From Microbacterium salsuginis (GTDB lineage: Bacteria > Actinomycetota > Actinomycetes > Actinomycetales > Microbacteriaceae), in the NCBI RefSeq assembly GCF_012524205.1, contig NZ_JABACI010000001.1, positions 186,001 to 250,000 on the forward strand: a DNA stretch of 64,000 nucleotides, given 5' to 3'. Under the pieces are notes generated by a model that saw only the letters and a list, made by a program, of their open reading frames with translations, had not been told where the DNA came from and made no database searches. The position numbers and the translations under genes are program-made. Below, one piece after another: positions 56,111 through 64,000 of the stretch (its first letter is position 1; each line of letters opens with the position of its first letter).

Positions 56111-56437
56111 CTAGCGCGGGCCGTCCGGCCCGTATGAGCGGCTGACGGTCGCGACGCGGACCTGATAGTCCTCGTACCAGACCGCACGCCCGCGTTCCTG
56201 GGCGATGACGTGCTCGGTCACCCGCTTCCACGCCGCGGCGGAAGTGTCATCCGCCCAGTAGGAGACGGTGATCCCCAGTCCTTCGCGCGCGGACTCGACA
56301 CCGAGGAACCCCGGCTGCTGCGAGGCGAGGTCGACCATCCGCTGCGACATCACGCCGTAGCCGTTGTCGCCGCCGGTGCGGAGGGACGTGAAGATGACAG
56401 CGGTGTACGGCGGTTCTGGAGTCAGCGCGATCGACAT
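56111..56437 (-). CDS. ABM-fold monooxygenase-like protein
   Basis: A 108-residue protein with PPYTAVIFTSLRTGGDNGY at its start, LASQQPGFLGVESAREGLGI in the middle and SYWADDTSAAAWKRVTEHVIAQERG at the C-terminal half. This is the pattern of small antibiotic-biosynthesis monooxygenase-like proteins. ATG 56437 lies six bases after CAGGAT. The much longer open frame upstream is coding noise. It shares its strand with the MerR gene, 74 bases away. Confidence 0.75.
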   Translation of the reverse strand: MSIALTPEPPYTAVIFTSLRTGGDNGYGVMSQRMVDLASQQPGFLGVESAREGLGITVSYWADDTSAAAWKRVTEHVIAQERGRAVWYEDYQVRVATVSRSYGPDGPR

Positions 56438-56511
56438 GCTCACATCCTGGCAGTCCCGGTTCCCGAGAGCCGGCCGCGTGGCAAAAGGTGGTGGAGGCTC
56501 GCGCGCTGACC

Positions 56512-57333
56512 TCAGTCCCGCGCGACAGGAGCGATGAGCTCCGTGACCCACTGGTCCTGCGACAGCTCGGGACCCGCCTCGAGGTACACCTCGCGGGTGG
56601 GCCCGGTGATCCGGTAGCCGTCGGCGACGACCTGATCCATCAGGGCCATCCACGATCGCCCGATGCTCGGCATGTCGCCGCGGTGCGTGAGCACGGCGGC
56701 CGTCGCGATCGGCGGCAGATCGACGACGTCGTATCCCTCACCGGGGACCGGCTCGGGGTCGGCGGTGAAGCTCACGTGCACGGCGAGCTCCTCCGAGTCG
56801 GGCACGGCTTCGTACCAGAAGACCCCCGGCTCTCGAGGCTCGCGACCTGCTGCTCCGATTGCGCCGGTGAGTCGTTCAATCAGCGGATCGATCGCCGGTG
56901 ACACGTTCTCCGGGCCCATCCCGGGCGCGCGTCCCTCGACGGCATAGACGGTGACGGCCCCGATCGGGCGGTATTCGACGGTGGACATGGGTGTGGCCCC
57001 TTCGAGGATGTGGAGGCGTTCGTCGATGCGGGCGAGCCGATCGCGGTCGTCGGCGATCGATGTCTCGATCTGCGCGCGGCGCCGCACGAGCACCTCACGC
57101 ATCGCTGAGGACCGATCCGCCGCCGACAGCACGGCGCCGATCTCATCGAGCCCGCAACCGAGGTCGCGAAGCTCGACCAGCCGCAGCAGATCCGCGAGCT
57201 GGGCATCGGCGTAGTACCGATACCCGGTGCGCTCGTCGACATCCGCAGGCGGCAGGATGCCGATCGCGTCGTAGTGACGCAGCATCCTCACGCTGACGCG
57301 TCCGATCGCAGCGAACTCTCCGATGGTGTACAT
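56512..57333 (-). CDS. MerR-family regulator with GyrI-like effector domain
   Basis: A 273-residue regulator. The N-terminal MerR helix-turn-helix reads YTIGEFAAIGRVSVRMLRHYD, then ILPPADVDERTGYRYYADAQL, followed by a coiled-coil dimer helix. The C-terminal half is a GyrI-like ligand domain (VEYRPIGAVTVYAV onwards, with VFWYEAVPD). Proteins with this build (BmrR, EcmrR) sense hydrophobic cations and drugs. An inverted repeat GACCCT/AGGGTC (57350-57385) upstream of its ATG is a possible operator. Its regulated gene is not obvious; the ABM gene is nearest. Confidence 0.85.
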   Translation of the reverse strand: MYTIGEFAAIGRVSVRMLRHYDAIGILPPADVDERTGYRYYADAQLADLLRLVELRDLGCGLDEIGAVLSAADRSSAMREVLVRRRAQIETSIADDRDRLARIDERLHILEGATPMSTVEYRPIGAVTVYAVEGRAPGMGPENVSPAIDPLIERLTGAIGAAGREPREPGVFWYEAVPDSEELAVHVSFTADPEPVPGEGYDVVDLPPIATAAVLTHRGDMPSIGRSWMALMDQVVADGYRITGPTREVYLEAGPELSQDQWVTELIAPVARD

Positions 57334-57349
57334 GGTGAAGACCACGTTC

Positions 57350-57385
57350 GACCCTGACACAGTGCGAGAGTCAACCGGAAGGGTC
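57350..57385 (-). promoter_or_regulatory. Candidate MerR operator
   Basis: GACCCT (57350-57355) and AGGGTC (57380-57385) form an inverted repeat. A TTGACT (-35, 57369-57374 on the minus strand) lies inside it. The matching -10 is weak, which is normal for MerR-activated promoters with long spacers, but the assignment is only suggestive. Confidence 0.35.
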
Positions 57386-57412
57386 GGATCCTTCTACGGC
57401 GGCCTTCGCCGG

Positions 57413-58675
57413 CTACGCCGTCGCCGACCAGGGGTCGTCGTCGACCGCGGCAGCGCCACTGGCTGGATCGACGTCGACGGTCAGCCCGTGCAGCAGCTCG
57501 AGCGCTGCGCGGGCCTCATCGATCCGCCCCTCGACCGCGAGCTCGCGGATCCGCACGGACGGGCGGTGCAGCAGCACGCCGGCGAGGTGCCGCAGCGCAG
57601 CCTCGGTCTCATCGCCGGCGCCGCGGGCGCGGGCCCGCGCGATCTCGTCCTCGACGAGCGCGAGCACGTCGCTCCGCAGCGCCGTGATGGCGGGCCCGGC
57701 GAGGCGGTCCGCGTGGAACTCGGTCGCGGCATCCCCCACGATCGCCCGTGCGTCGGCGTGCGCGCTGAACTCGGCGAGCGGCGCGTGCAGCCGGATGGTC
57801 TCGAGGTCCAGCAGCTCGACCCCGGCCACACCGCCCACGTCGGGGTCGACATTGCGCGGCAGGCCCAGGTCGATGACCAGTACGCGGTGTCCGGGCGTGA
57901 ACGCCTCGGCGTGCACGACGGCGTCGGCGGTGCAGGTGATCACGACGTCGGCCTCAGCCGCCGCCGCGCGGAAGTCCGTGATCGGGACGAGCGAATGCTT
58001 GACGGCGAACGCCTCGGCGCGACCCGACGGCGAGAAGACGTGGATGTCGCCGGCACCACGAGCGCGCAGGGCGTCGACGGTGCGCGCGGCGTACCGCCCC
58101 GTGCCCACGACGACGACCCGGGCGGCGGCCCAGTCGGCGACGCGACTGGATGCCAGCTCCAGAGCGAGGCGAACCAGAGAGCGGTGTGCACCTCGCAGCT
58201 GCGTGCGATTGCGCACGCCACGGCTGGTGTGGGTCGCCCGCTGGAAGAGGCGCTCGAGCTCGCCGCTGGTCAGGCCGTCGGCCCGCGCGGCGTCGAGTGC
58301 GCGGCGCACCTGGCCCGAGATCTCGTCCTCGCCGACGACCATCGACTCGAGACCACTCGTCACCGCGAAGAGGTGGGCAGCCGCATCCGCCCCCTGATGC
58401 ACGGCGACGGACGACCGCAGGTGGTCGACGGGAATTCCGGATGCCCCGGCCAGCGCGTCCACGACGGATTCGACTGCGACGGCCTCGCCGCCGGTGAGCG
58501 GCTCATCGATGTCGAGGTAGGCCTCGAACCGGTTGCACGTGGCGAGGACGACGGCGCCCGAGACGAAGATCTCGTCGTGGACGAGGGCGCGCGTGGCGGA
58601 CGGTGCGCCCACGGAGAGACGCTCCAGGATGTCGAGGCTCGCGTTCCGGTGGTTCGCGGTCAGACAGAGGAGCAC
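57413..58675 (-). CDS. hemA: Glutamyl-tRNA reductase
   Basis: HemA reduces glutamyl-tRNAGlu to glutamate-1-semialdehyde with NADPH. The 420-residue protein has the catalytic ATCNRFEAY with Cys47, MVVGEDEISGQVRRAL near residue 117 and the NADPH domain with VVVGTGRYAARTV near residue 180. The dimer helices are C-terminal. The start is GTG 58675, six bases after TAAGAT, so it is probably leaderless. It is divergent from hemE and supplies the first committed haem precursor for the opposite-strand genes. Confidence 0.93.
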   Translation of the reverse strand: MLLCLTANHRNASLDILERLSVGAPSATRALVHDEIFVSGAVVLATCNRFEAYLDIDEPLTGGEAVAVESVVDALAGASGIPVDHLRSSVAVHQGADAAAHLFAVTSGLESMVVGEDEISGQVRRALDAARADGLTSGELERLFQRATHTSRGVRNRTQLRGAHRSLVRLALELASSRVADWAAARVVVVGTGRYAARTVDALRARGAGDIHVFSPSGRAEAFAVKHSLVPITDFRAAAAEADVVITCTADAVVHAEAFTPGHRVLVIDLGLPRNVDPDVGGVAGVELLDLETIRLHAPLAEFSAHADARAIVGDAATEFHADRLAGPAITALRSDVLALVEDEIARARARGAGDETEAALRHLAGVLLHRPSVRIRELAVEGRIDEARAALELLHGLTVDVDPASGAAAVDDDPWSATA

Positions 58676-58681
58676 ACCCCC

Positions 58682-58744
58682 ATCTTAAGGCACCGCTCCG
58701 GACACCGGCTGCGAGAGGGGTCCCACAGAGCGGGAGCCTAAGGT
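58682..58744. promoter_or_regulatory. Divergent leaderless promoters of hemA and hemE
   Basis: TAAGAT (58682-58687 complement) lies six bases before the hemA GTG on the minus strand. TAAGGT (58739-58744) lies seven bases before the hemE GTG at 58752 on the plus strand. No -35 consensus is obvious between them. Confidence 0.6.
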
Positions 58745-58751
58745 GGAAGGC

Positions 58752-59810
58752 GTGCCGCTCGACTCCTCCCACCCGATGCTCGCAGAGGGCTACACGCCTC
58801 CCCCGCTCGTTCGCGCGTACCGCGGCGAGCGCCTTGAGACGCCCCCGGTGTGGTTCATGCGCCAGGCCGGACGCTCACTGCCCGAGTACCGCGAGCTGCG
58901 GGTCGGCACCGACATGCTCGACGCCTGCCTGAACCCCGAGCTCGCCAGCGAGATCACCCTCCAGCCGGTCCGCCGGCACGGAGTGGACGCGGGCATCTTC
59001 TTCAGTGACATCGTCATTCCCGTCAAGCTCGCGGGCGTCGACGTGCGCATCGTCGCCGGTCGCGGACCGGTCCTCGAGCATCCGGTGCGGACGGCGGCGG
59101 ATGTCGCGGCGCTGCCGGTTCTCGATCCCGCAGCGCTCGCCCCCATCCGCGAGGCCGTCGCGCTCACCGTCGCCCAGCTCGGCCCGGCACCGCTCATCGG
59201 CTTCGCGGGGGCGCCGTACACGCTCGCGTCGTATCTGGTCGAGGGTGGCCCGTCGAAGGAGCAGCTCAAGACCCGCGCGCTCATGCACTCCGACCCCGCG
59301 ACGTGGACCGCGCTGCTGTCGTGGTGCGCCGGGATCACCGGTGCCTTCCTCGCGGCCCAGATCGAGTCGGGGGCATCGGCCGGTCAGCTGTTCGACTCGT
59401 GGGCCGGCTCGCTCAGCCTCGCGGACTACACCGCGCAGGTCGCACCGTTCTCGGTCCGCGCGCTCGAGCCGGTGCGCGAACTGGGCGTGCCGCTGATCCA
59501 CTTCGGCGTCGGAACCGGCGAGCTCCTCGCCGCGATGCGCGACATCGGAGTGGATGCCGTCGGCGTCGATTGGCGTCTTCCCCTCGATGAGGCGGCACGA
59601 CGCCTCGGCGGCGACGTGACCCTGCAGGGCAACATCGACCCTGCGCTGCTGCACGCGCCGTGGCCCGTGCTCGAGGCGCATGTGCGCGACGTCATCGAGC
59701 GCGGCCGGGCTGCCCGCGCGCACGTCCTCAACCTCGGCCACGGCGTCCCGCCCGACACCGACCCGACCGTGCTGACGCGCATCGTGGAGTTCGTCCACCG
59801 AGATGCCTGA
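58752..59810 (+). CDS. hemE: Uroporphyrinogen decarboxylase
   Basis: HemE removes four carboxyl groups from uroporphyrinogen III to give coproporphyrinogen III. The 352-residue protein has the signature [12 protein letters not shown] near residue 36 (Arg/Gln for porphyrin carboxylates), [17 protein letters not shown] with the catalytic Asp and [17 protein letters not shown]. The start could be GTG 58743, GTG 58752 or ATG 58776. The second has TAAGGT seven bases upstream. It is the first gene of the operon and overlaps hemY by eight bases. Confidence 0.93.
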   Translation: MPLDSSHPMLAEGYTPPPLVRAYRGERLETPPVWFMRQAGRSLPEYRELRVGTDMLDACLNPELASEITLQPVRRHGVDAGIFFSDIVIPVKLAGVDVRIVAGRGPVLEHPVRTAADVAALPVLDPAALAPIREAVALTVAQLGPAPLIGFAGAPYTLASYLVEGGPSKEQLKTRALMHSDPATWTALLSWCAGITGAFLAAQIESGASAGQLFDSWAGSLSLADYTAQVAPFSVRALEPVRELGVPLIHFGVGTGELLAAMRDIGVDAVGVDWRLPLDEAARRLGGDVTLQGNIDPALLHAPWPVLEAHVRDVIERGRAARAHVLNLGHGVPPDTDPTVLTRIVEFVHRDA

Positions 59811-61005
59811 GTTCTCCGTGGTCGGCGGCGGCGTCGCCGGCCTGGTCGCCGCCCGGCGGCTCGCCGCCTCGGGCGCCGCGGTCACGCTCTTCGAGGCATC
59901 CGATCGCCTGGGCGGCACGGTCGCGCGGCACGAGGTCGCGGGAATCACGCTGGATGCGGGAGCCGAGAGCTTCGCCGTCCGCGGCGGCGCGGTCGAGGCG
60001 CTGCTGACCGAGCTGGGCATGGCGGGCGACATCGTCGCTCCGGCGCCGGGCCCGGCGTGGCTGCAGCCGGCCGACGGCGATGCGGTGCCGCTGCCGGCCA
60101 CCGCGCTCCTCGGCATCCCCTCCGATCCGCTCGCCGACGACGTGGTGCGGGTGATCGGGCGCGAAGCCGCCGAGCGCGCGGTCGCGCTCGACGCGGCGCC
60201 GGTCGCCGCCGTACCTCCGACGCTGGGTGCGCTCGTGCGCGAACGGCTCGGAAGTGACGTGCTCGATCGGCTCGTCGCGCCCGTGGTGCACGGCGTGCAC
60301 TCGCAGCATCCGGACGATGTTCCTGTCGCCCGCGCACACCCGGGACTGACGGATGCCGTCACCGCGGCGGGTTCGCTCAGCGGTGCCGTCTCGCGGCTGC
60401 GCGCCGCCGCTCCCCCCGGCTCGGCGGTGGCCGGCATCCGCCGCGGCATCCATCGGCTGGTTCCCGCGCTCGCTGAGGATCTCGGGAACCTCGGCGGGGA
60501 CATCCGCCTCGGCACGCGGGTCGGCGACCTCGATGCACTCGGCGGCACGGTGGTCGTCGCGGGCCCCGGCATCGCAGCCCCGGCGGGGCCTGGCCGCCGT
60601 ATCGACCTCGTCACGCTGGTCGTGGAGCAGGACGAACTGGATGTCGCGCCACGCGGCAGCGGGATGCTCGTGGCCCGGGGCGCACCCGTGGGCGCACGTG
60701 CACTCACGCACGCGACCGCGAAGTGGGCGTGGCTGCGCGAAGCCGCCGCCGGACGCCATGTGCTGCGGCTGTCGTATGACGCGACGCCCGCCGATCCGGT
60801 CGCATCGGCGCGCGCCGACGCCGAGACGATGCTGGGCGTGCGACTGCCGGTCGTGGCCGGCGCGGCGGTGGTGTCGTGGACGCGACCCGCTCCCGCTGCG
60901 CCGCCCACGGGCACCACGGTCGTCGGCGAGACCGTCGCCGGCTCGGGTCTGGCCGGCATCGTCGCCCACGCCGAGCGCACCGCGGCCCAGCTGCTCGGCC
61001 GCTGA
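59803..61005 (+). CDS. hemY: FAD-dependent coproporphyrinogen III oxidase (HemY/CgoX type)
   Basis: A 400-residue flavin protein with the dinucleotide motif [19 protein letters not shown] at the N-terminus and [11 protein letters not shown] after it. The middle and C-terminal parts have [21 protein letters not shown]. It resembles HemY-type protoporphyrinogen/coproporphyrinogen oxidases but is shorter than usual (450-490). With HemQ next to it, the coproporphyrin-dependent branch is likely, so its probable reaction is coproporphyrinogen III to coproporphyrin III. HemG of E. coli is unrelated (flavodoxin-type), so I use hemY. Confidence 0.85.
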   Translation: MPEFSVVGGGVAGLVAARRLAASGAAVTLFEASDRLGGTVARHEVAGITLDAGAESFAVRGGAVEALLTELGMAGDIVAPAPGPAWLQPADGDAVPLPATALLGIPSDPLADDVVRVIGREAAERAVALDAAPVAAVPPTLGALVRERLGSDVLDRLVAPVVHGVHSQHPDDVPVARAHPGLTDAVTAAGSLSGAVSRLRAAAPPGSAVAGIRRGIHRLVPALAEDLGNLGGDIRLGTRVGDLDALGGTVVVAGPGIAAPAGPGRRIDLVTLVVEQDELDVAPRGSGMLVARGAPVGARALTHATAKWAWLREAAAGRHVLRLSYDATPADPVASARADAETMLGVRLPVVAGAAVVSWTRPAPAAPPTGTTVVGETVAGSGLAGIVAHAERTAAQLLGR

Positions 61006-61122
61006 CGCCCCCGCTCCTGTGCGCAGCAACGGGGACACGGGTCGGCAGCGCCGCCCCTCTTAGCCGCGCTCGAGGACCGAACCCCACCTCGCCCACGCGG
61101 GCACCGTGAAAGGATGGAACCC

Positions 61123-61845
61123 ATGACTGACGTCTCGGCGAAGCCTGCCTCCGAAGCCCTCGGCTACACGCTGTGGGCCGTGTTCCGCCGCGATCCCGCC
61201 ATGTCGGCCGGCGGACCCGCGCCGTCGGCGACCGGCGGCGACATGGTCTCTGCGGTCGAGTGGGTCGAAGCATCCGGTGTCGCCGTCCGCGGCTTCTACG
61301 ACGTGTCGGGCATGCGCGCCGACGCCGACATCATGGTGTGGCTGCACGGCACGACCGACGAGAACGGTGCCGGAACCGCCCCCGAGGTGCTGCAGGCGGG
61401 TCTGCGCAAGCTGCGTCGCACCGAGCCGCTGGCGTCGCTGCTGCCGGTCTGGAACGCGATGGGCGTGCACCGCGACGCGGAGTTCAGCTCGAGCCACCTG
61501 CCGGCGTTCATGCGCGGCAAGGAGCCGGAGACCTGGCTCACGGTGTACCCGTTCGTGCGCTCGTACGACTGGTACATCCTGCCCGACGACGAGCGGCGGC
61601 AGATGCTCGCCGACCACGGCCGCAAGGGCGCGGGCCACCGCAGTGTGCTGAGCAACACGGTGGCCTCGTTCGCCCTCGGCGACTACGAGTGGATCCTCGC
61701 TCTCGAAGCGCCCGAGCTGGTGGACCTGGTGGATCTCATGCGCGATCTGCGCCAGACCGAGGCGCGCCGCCATGTGCGCGAAGAGGTCCCCTTCTTCACC
61801 GGCCGCCGGATCGAGCTCGACCAGATCCCCGAGGTGCTGGCATGA
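61123..61845 (+). CDS. hemQ: Coproheme decarboxylase (HemQ)
   Basis: HemQ converts coproheme to haem b, the last step of the coproporphyrin-dependent route. The 240-residue chlorite-dismutase-fold protein carries VRGFYDVSGMRADADIMVW, YPFVRSYDWYI (with the catalytic Tyr) near residue 145, the ADHGRKG region with the His ligand and EEVPFFTGRRI near the end. I choose ATG 61123 with AAAGG upstream. ATG 61114 is in frame and equally open. The stop overlaps hemC by ATGA. Its presence in the cluster is the strongest evidence for the coproporphyrin branch. Confidence 0.92.
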   Translation: MTDVSAKPASEALGYTLWAVFRRDPAMSAGGPAPSATGGDMVSAVEWVEASGVAVRGFYDVSGMRADADIMVWLHGTTDENGAGTAPEVLQAGLRKLRRTEPLASLLPVWNAMGVHRDAEFSSSHLPAFMRGKEPETWLTVYPFVRSYDWYILPDDERRQMLADHGRKGAGHRSVLSNTVASFALGDYEWILALEAPELVDLVDLMRDLRQTEARRHVREEVPFFTGRRIELDQIPEVLA

Positions 61846-62759
61846 GTGTGCTCAGGATCGGCACGCGGGGCAGCGTGCTGGCGCTCACGCAGACCGGCAT
61901 GGTGGCCGACGACCTGACCGATGCGACCGGGGCTGCGACCGAGCTCGTCACGATCACGACCGACGGCGACCGCTCGAACGAGCCGCTCTCGCGCGCAGGG
62001 GGCACCGGCCTGTTCACCGGCGCGTTGCGTGACGCCCTCGTCGACGGACGCTGCGACGTGGTGGTGCACTCGCTCAAGGACCTGCCGACCGCCCCTCACG
62101 AGCAGCTGGTCGTCGCCGCGATCCCGGCACGCGAGGATCCCCGCGACGCCCTCTGCGCACGCGACGGGCTCACCCTCGATGCCCTGCCTGCGGGCGCTCG
62201 CGTCGGCACCGGGTCGCCGCGCCGTATGGCGCAGCTGCGCCGGCGACGCCCCGACCTCGAGGTCGTCGACATCCGCGGCAACGTCGACACGCGCCTCGGC
62301 AAGGTCACCAGCGGCGAGCTGGATGCCGTCATCCTCGCCGCCGCCGGGCTCAACCGGATCGGGCGCACCGAGGTCATCACCGAGCTCCTCGACCCCGACG
62401 TGTGGCCGACGGCCCCTGGCCAGGGCGCACTGGCCGTCGAGGTCCGTCGTGGCGAGGAAGACCTCGTCCGCGCCCTCGATCATCCCGAGACGCGCGCCGC
62501 CGTCGAGGCGGAGCGTGAGGTCCTCGCGCTCCTCGAGGCGGGATGCTCCGCCCCCGTGGGCGCCCGTGCCGTCGTGGACGCCGGTCTGCTGCTGCTCTCG
62601 GCCAGCGTCTACAGCCTCGACGGCGCGACCGCGCTGACCTCGTCGCACGCCACGTCCTGGCCCGACGACCAGGGCGATCCGTCGCGCGAGGTCGCGGCAT
62701 CCGTCGCCCGTGAACTGCTTGACGCCGGCGCCGCCGACCTGACCGGAGCCCGCCCATGA
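61842..62759 (+). CDS. hemC: Porphobilinogen deaminase (hydroxymethylbilane synthase)
   Basis: HemC polymerises four porphobilinogens on a dipyrromethane cofactor. The 305-residue enzyme has [13 protein letters not shown] at the start, VHSLKDLPT near residue 75, [11 protein letters not shown] near residue 144 and the cofactor-bearing Cys235 in [11 protein letters not shown]. Overlaps with hemQ and hemB by four bases each show tight translational coupling. No uroporphyrinogen III synthase (hemD) gene follows, as is common in other haem clusters. Confidence 0.95.
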   Translation: MSVLRIGTRGSVLALTQTGMVADDLTDATGAATELVTITTDGDRSNEPLSRAGGTGLFTGALRDALVDGRCDVVVHSLKDLPTAPHEQLVVAAIPAREDPRDALCARDGLTLDALPAGARVGTGSPRRMAQLRRRRPDLEVVDIRGNVDTRLGKVTSGELDAVILAAAGLNRIGRTEVITELLDPDVWPTAPGQGALAVEVRRGEEDLVRALDHPETRAAVEAEREVLALLEAGCSAPVGARAVVDAGLLLLSASVYSLDGATALTSSHATSWPDDQGDPSREVAASVARELLDAGAADLTGARP

Positions 62760-63772
62760 GCAGCCCTTACTCCGAGGAGGCTCGCCCCCTCGACCCCCGG
62801 AGAGGACCCGCGAACCGCCCCCGCCGCCTGCGCGCGACGCCCGCGATGAGGCGCCTGGTCGCCGAGACCCGCCTGCACCCCGCCGACCTGATCCTACCGA
62901 TGTTCGTACGCGAGGGCACGACCGCGCCGATTCCGATCTCGTCCATGCCGGGCGTCGTGCAGCACTCGACCGAATCCCTCAAGAAGGCAGTGACGGATGC
63001 CGCGGCCGCCGGCATCGGCGGAATCATGCTGTTCGGCGTGCCCGAGCACAAGGACGCGACCGGCTCGGGGGCGACCGATCCCGAGGGCATCCTGAACGTG
63101 GCGACCCGCATCGCGGTCGCCGAAGCCGGTGACGCGCTCGTCGTGCAGACCGATCTGTGCCTGGACGAGTTCACCGATCACGGCCACTGCGGTGTGCTCG
63201 ACGAGAACGGCTACGTCGACAACGACGCGTCGCTCGAGCGATACCGCGACATGGGCGTCGCCCAGGCCGAGGCCGGCTCGCAGCTGCTGGGGCTCAGCGG
63301 CATGATGGACGGCCAGGTGGCCGCGGTGCGCGACGCGCTCGACGGCGCCGGCTTCGGCAACACCCCGATCCTCGCCTACGCGGCCAAGTACGCCTCGGCG
63401 TTCTACGGGCCGTTCCGTGAGGCGGTGCAGTCCTCGCTCGAGGGCGACCGGCGCACGTACCAGCAGGACCCGGCCAACCGCCGCGAGGGCATGCGCGAGC
63501 TCGACCTCGACCTCGCCGAGGGCGCCGACATCGTCATGGTCAAGCCCGCCATGAGCTACCTCGATGTGCTGGCAGACGCGGCGGCGACGAGCCCCGTCCC
63601 GGTGTGGGCGTACCAGGTGTCGGGCGAGTACGCGATGATCGAGGCGGCCGCGGCCCACGGCTGGATCGATCGGCGTCGCGCGATCGAGGAGTCGGTGCTC
63701 GGCATCCGCCGCGCCGGCGCCGACGCCGTGCTGACCTATTGGGCGACCGAGCTCGCGGGATGGATCCGATGA
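62756..63772 (+). CDS. hemB: Delta-aminolevulinic acid dehydratase (porphobilinogen synthase)
   Basis: HemB condenses two 5-aminolevulinates to porphobilinogen. The 338-residue TIM-barrel has the Schiff-base lysines Lys211 (in [13 protein letters not shown]) and Lys263 (in [11 protein letters not shown]). The metal region reads [15 protein letters not shown] with Cys135, Asp137 and Cys145, a hybrid of the CxCx..GHCG zinc site and the DxALDx..GHDG magnesium site. It overlaps hemC and hemL by four bases. Confidence 0.95.
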   Translation: MSSPYSEEARPLDPRRGPANRPRRLRATPAMRRLVAETRLHPADLILPMFVREGTTAPIPISSMPGVVQHSTESLKKAVTDAAAAGIGGIMLFGVPEHKDATGSGATDPEGILNVATRIAVAEAGDALVVQTDLCLDEFTDHGHCGVLDENGYVDNDASLERYRDMGVAQAEAGSQLLGLSGMMDGQVAAVRDALDGAGFGNTPILAYAAKYASAFYGPFREAVQSSLEGDRRTYQQDPANRREGMRELDLDLAEGADIVMVKPAMSYLDVLADAAATSPVPVWAYQVSGEYAMIEAAAAHGWIDRRRAIEESVLGIRRAGADAVLTYWATELAGWIR

Positions 63773-64000
63773 CGACGAATGCACAGGAATTCGCCCGCGC
63801 CCGGGGCGCGATGCCGGGCGGAGTGAACTCGCCGGTGCGCGCGTTCGGCTCGGTCCATGAGACCCCGCGCTTCTTCGTCTCGGCGTCGGGCGCGTACGTC
63901 ACCGATGTCGAGGATCGCGAGTACGTCGACCTCGTCGGGTCGTGGGGTCCCGCGATCCTCGGGCACGCGCATCCCGCCGTCGTGAAGGCGGTGCAGGATG
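63769..64000 (+). CDS. hemL: Glutamate-1-semialdehyde 2,1-aminomutase, 5' part (cut by window end)
   Basis: Only the first 77 codons are in the window. They encode [23 protein letters not shown], then [21 protein letters not shown], the N-terminal signature of HemL (PLP-dependent aminotransferase class III). The enzyme turns glutamate-1-semialdehyde from HemA into 5-aminolevulinate. The ATG overlaps the hemB stop (ATGA). The PLP lysine lies beyond the end. Confidence 0.93.
   Translation, partial: MTTNAQEFARARGAMPGGVNSPVRAFGSVHETPRFFVSASGAYVTDVEDREYVDLVGSWGPAILGHAHPAVVKAVQD

Overview
The window is a 64 kb piece of high-GC actinobacterial chromosome. It most likely comes from a member of the Microbacteriaceae close to Microbacterium. 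This rests on gene content and style and was not checked against a database. The pointers are: class Ib ribonucleotide reductase in nrdHIEF order, an HspR-type (HAIR) heat-shock operator, a HemQ-dependent (coproporphyrin) haem cluster, many genes that look leaderless, and a heavily repeated word GGATGCC/GGCATCC. I see no rRNA, tRNA, phage, insertion sequence or CRISPR array. The DNA reads as an ordinary, densely packed chromosome with uniform base use.

Layout. 0-2.2 kb: ATPase and permease of a sugar ABC importer. 2.2-9.7 kb: sirtuin, ATP-dependent DNA ligase, an epimerase-like protein, the ribosome-rescue factor ArfB, a secreted endonuclease/phosphatase-fold protein and two flavin-dependent oxidoreductases. 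9.7-15.6 kb: a five-gene oligopeptide ABC importer, then a DUF1684 gene. 15.7-22.2 kb: DUF72 protein, a ClpC-like unfoldase under HAIR operators, small enzymes and an rRNA-methyltransferase-like protein. 22.2-26.9 kb: a hairpin-rich non-coding stretch and nrdHIEF with NrdR-like and DnaA-box-like sites upstream. 27-33.7 kb: MFS exporter, MarR regulator, hydrolase, acyl-CoA dehydrogenase and small proteins.

33.7-44.8 kb is a dispersed histidine-utilisation (hut) locus. HutG, HutI, HutU and HutH together can take histidine to glutamate, and an IclR regulator lies divergent to hutH. Embedded between hutU and hutH is a TetR-controlled island (GNAT acetyltransferase, 14-helix MFS exporter, YdeI-like protein, tetR). 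Five copies of the same operator, G(A/T)ACA-N4-TGTTC, sit in front of the acetyltransferase, the exporter and tetR. This is the best candidate here for a small undescribed system.

46-52.6 kb: a LacI-controlled sugar ABC importer with a glycogen-debranching-type enzyme. The two divergent promoters share one -35 element, and the enzyme carries an in-frame 24-bp tandem repeat. 52.7-57.3 kb: YbaK-type deacylase, methyltransferase, amino-acid dehydrogenase, ZIP-like transporter, monooxygenase-fold protein and MerR regulator. 57.4-64 kb: haem biosynthesis, with hemA divergent from hemE-hemY-hemQ-hemC-hemB-hemL (hemL is cut by the window end). hemD is absent between hemC and hemB.

Many start codons lack a Shine-Dalgarno sequence and have a TANNNT-like -10 element ending 6-7 nt upstream. 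I used this spacing to choose several starts.
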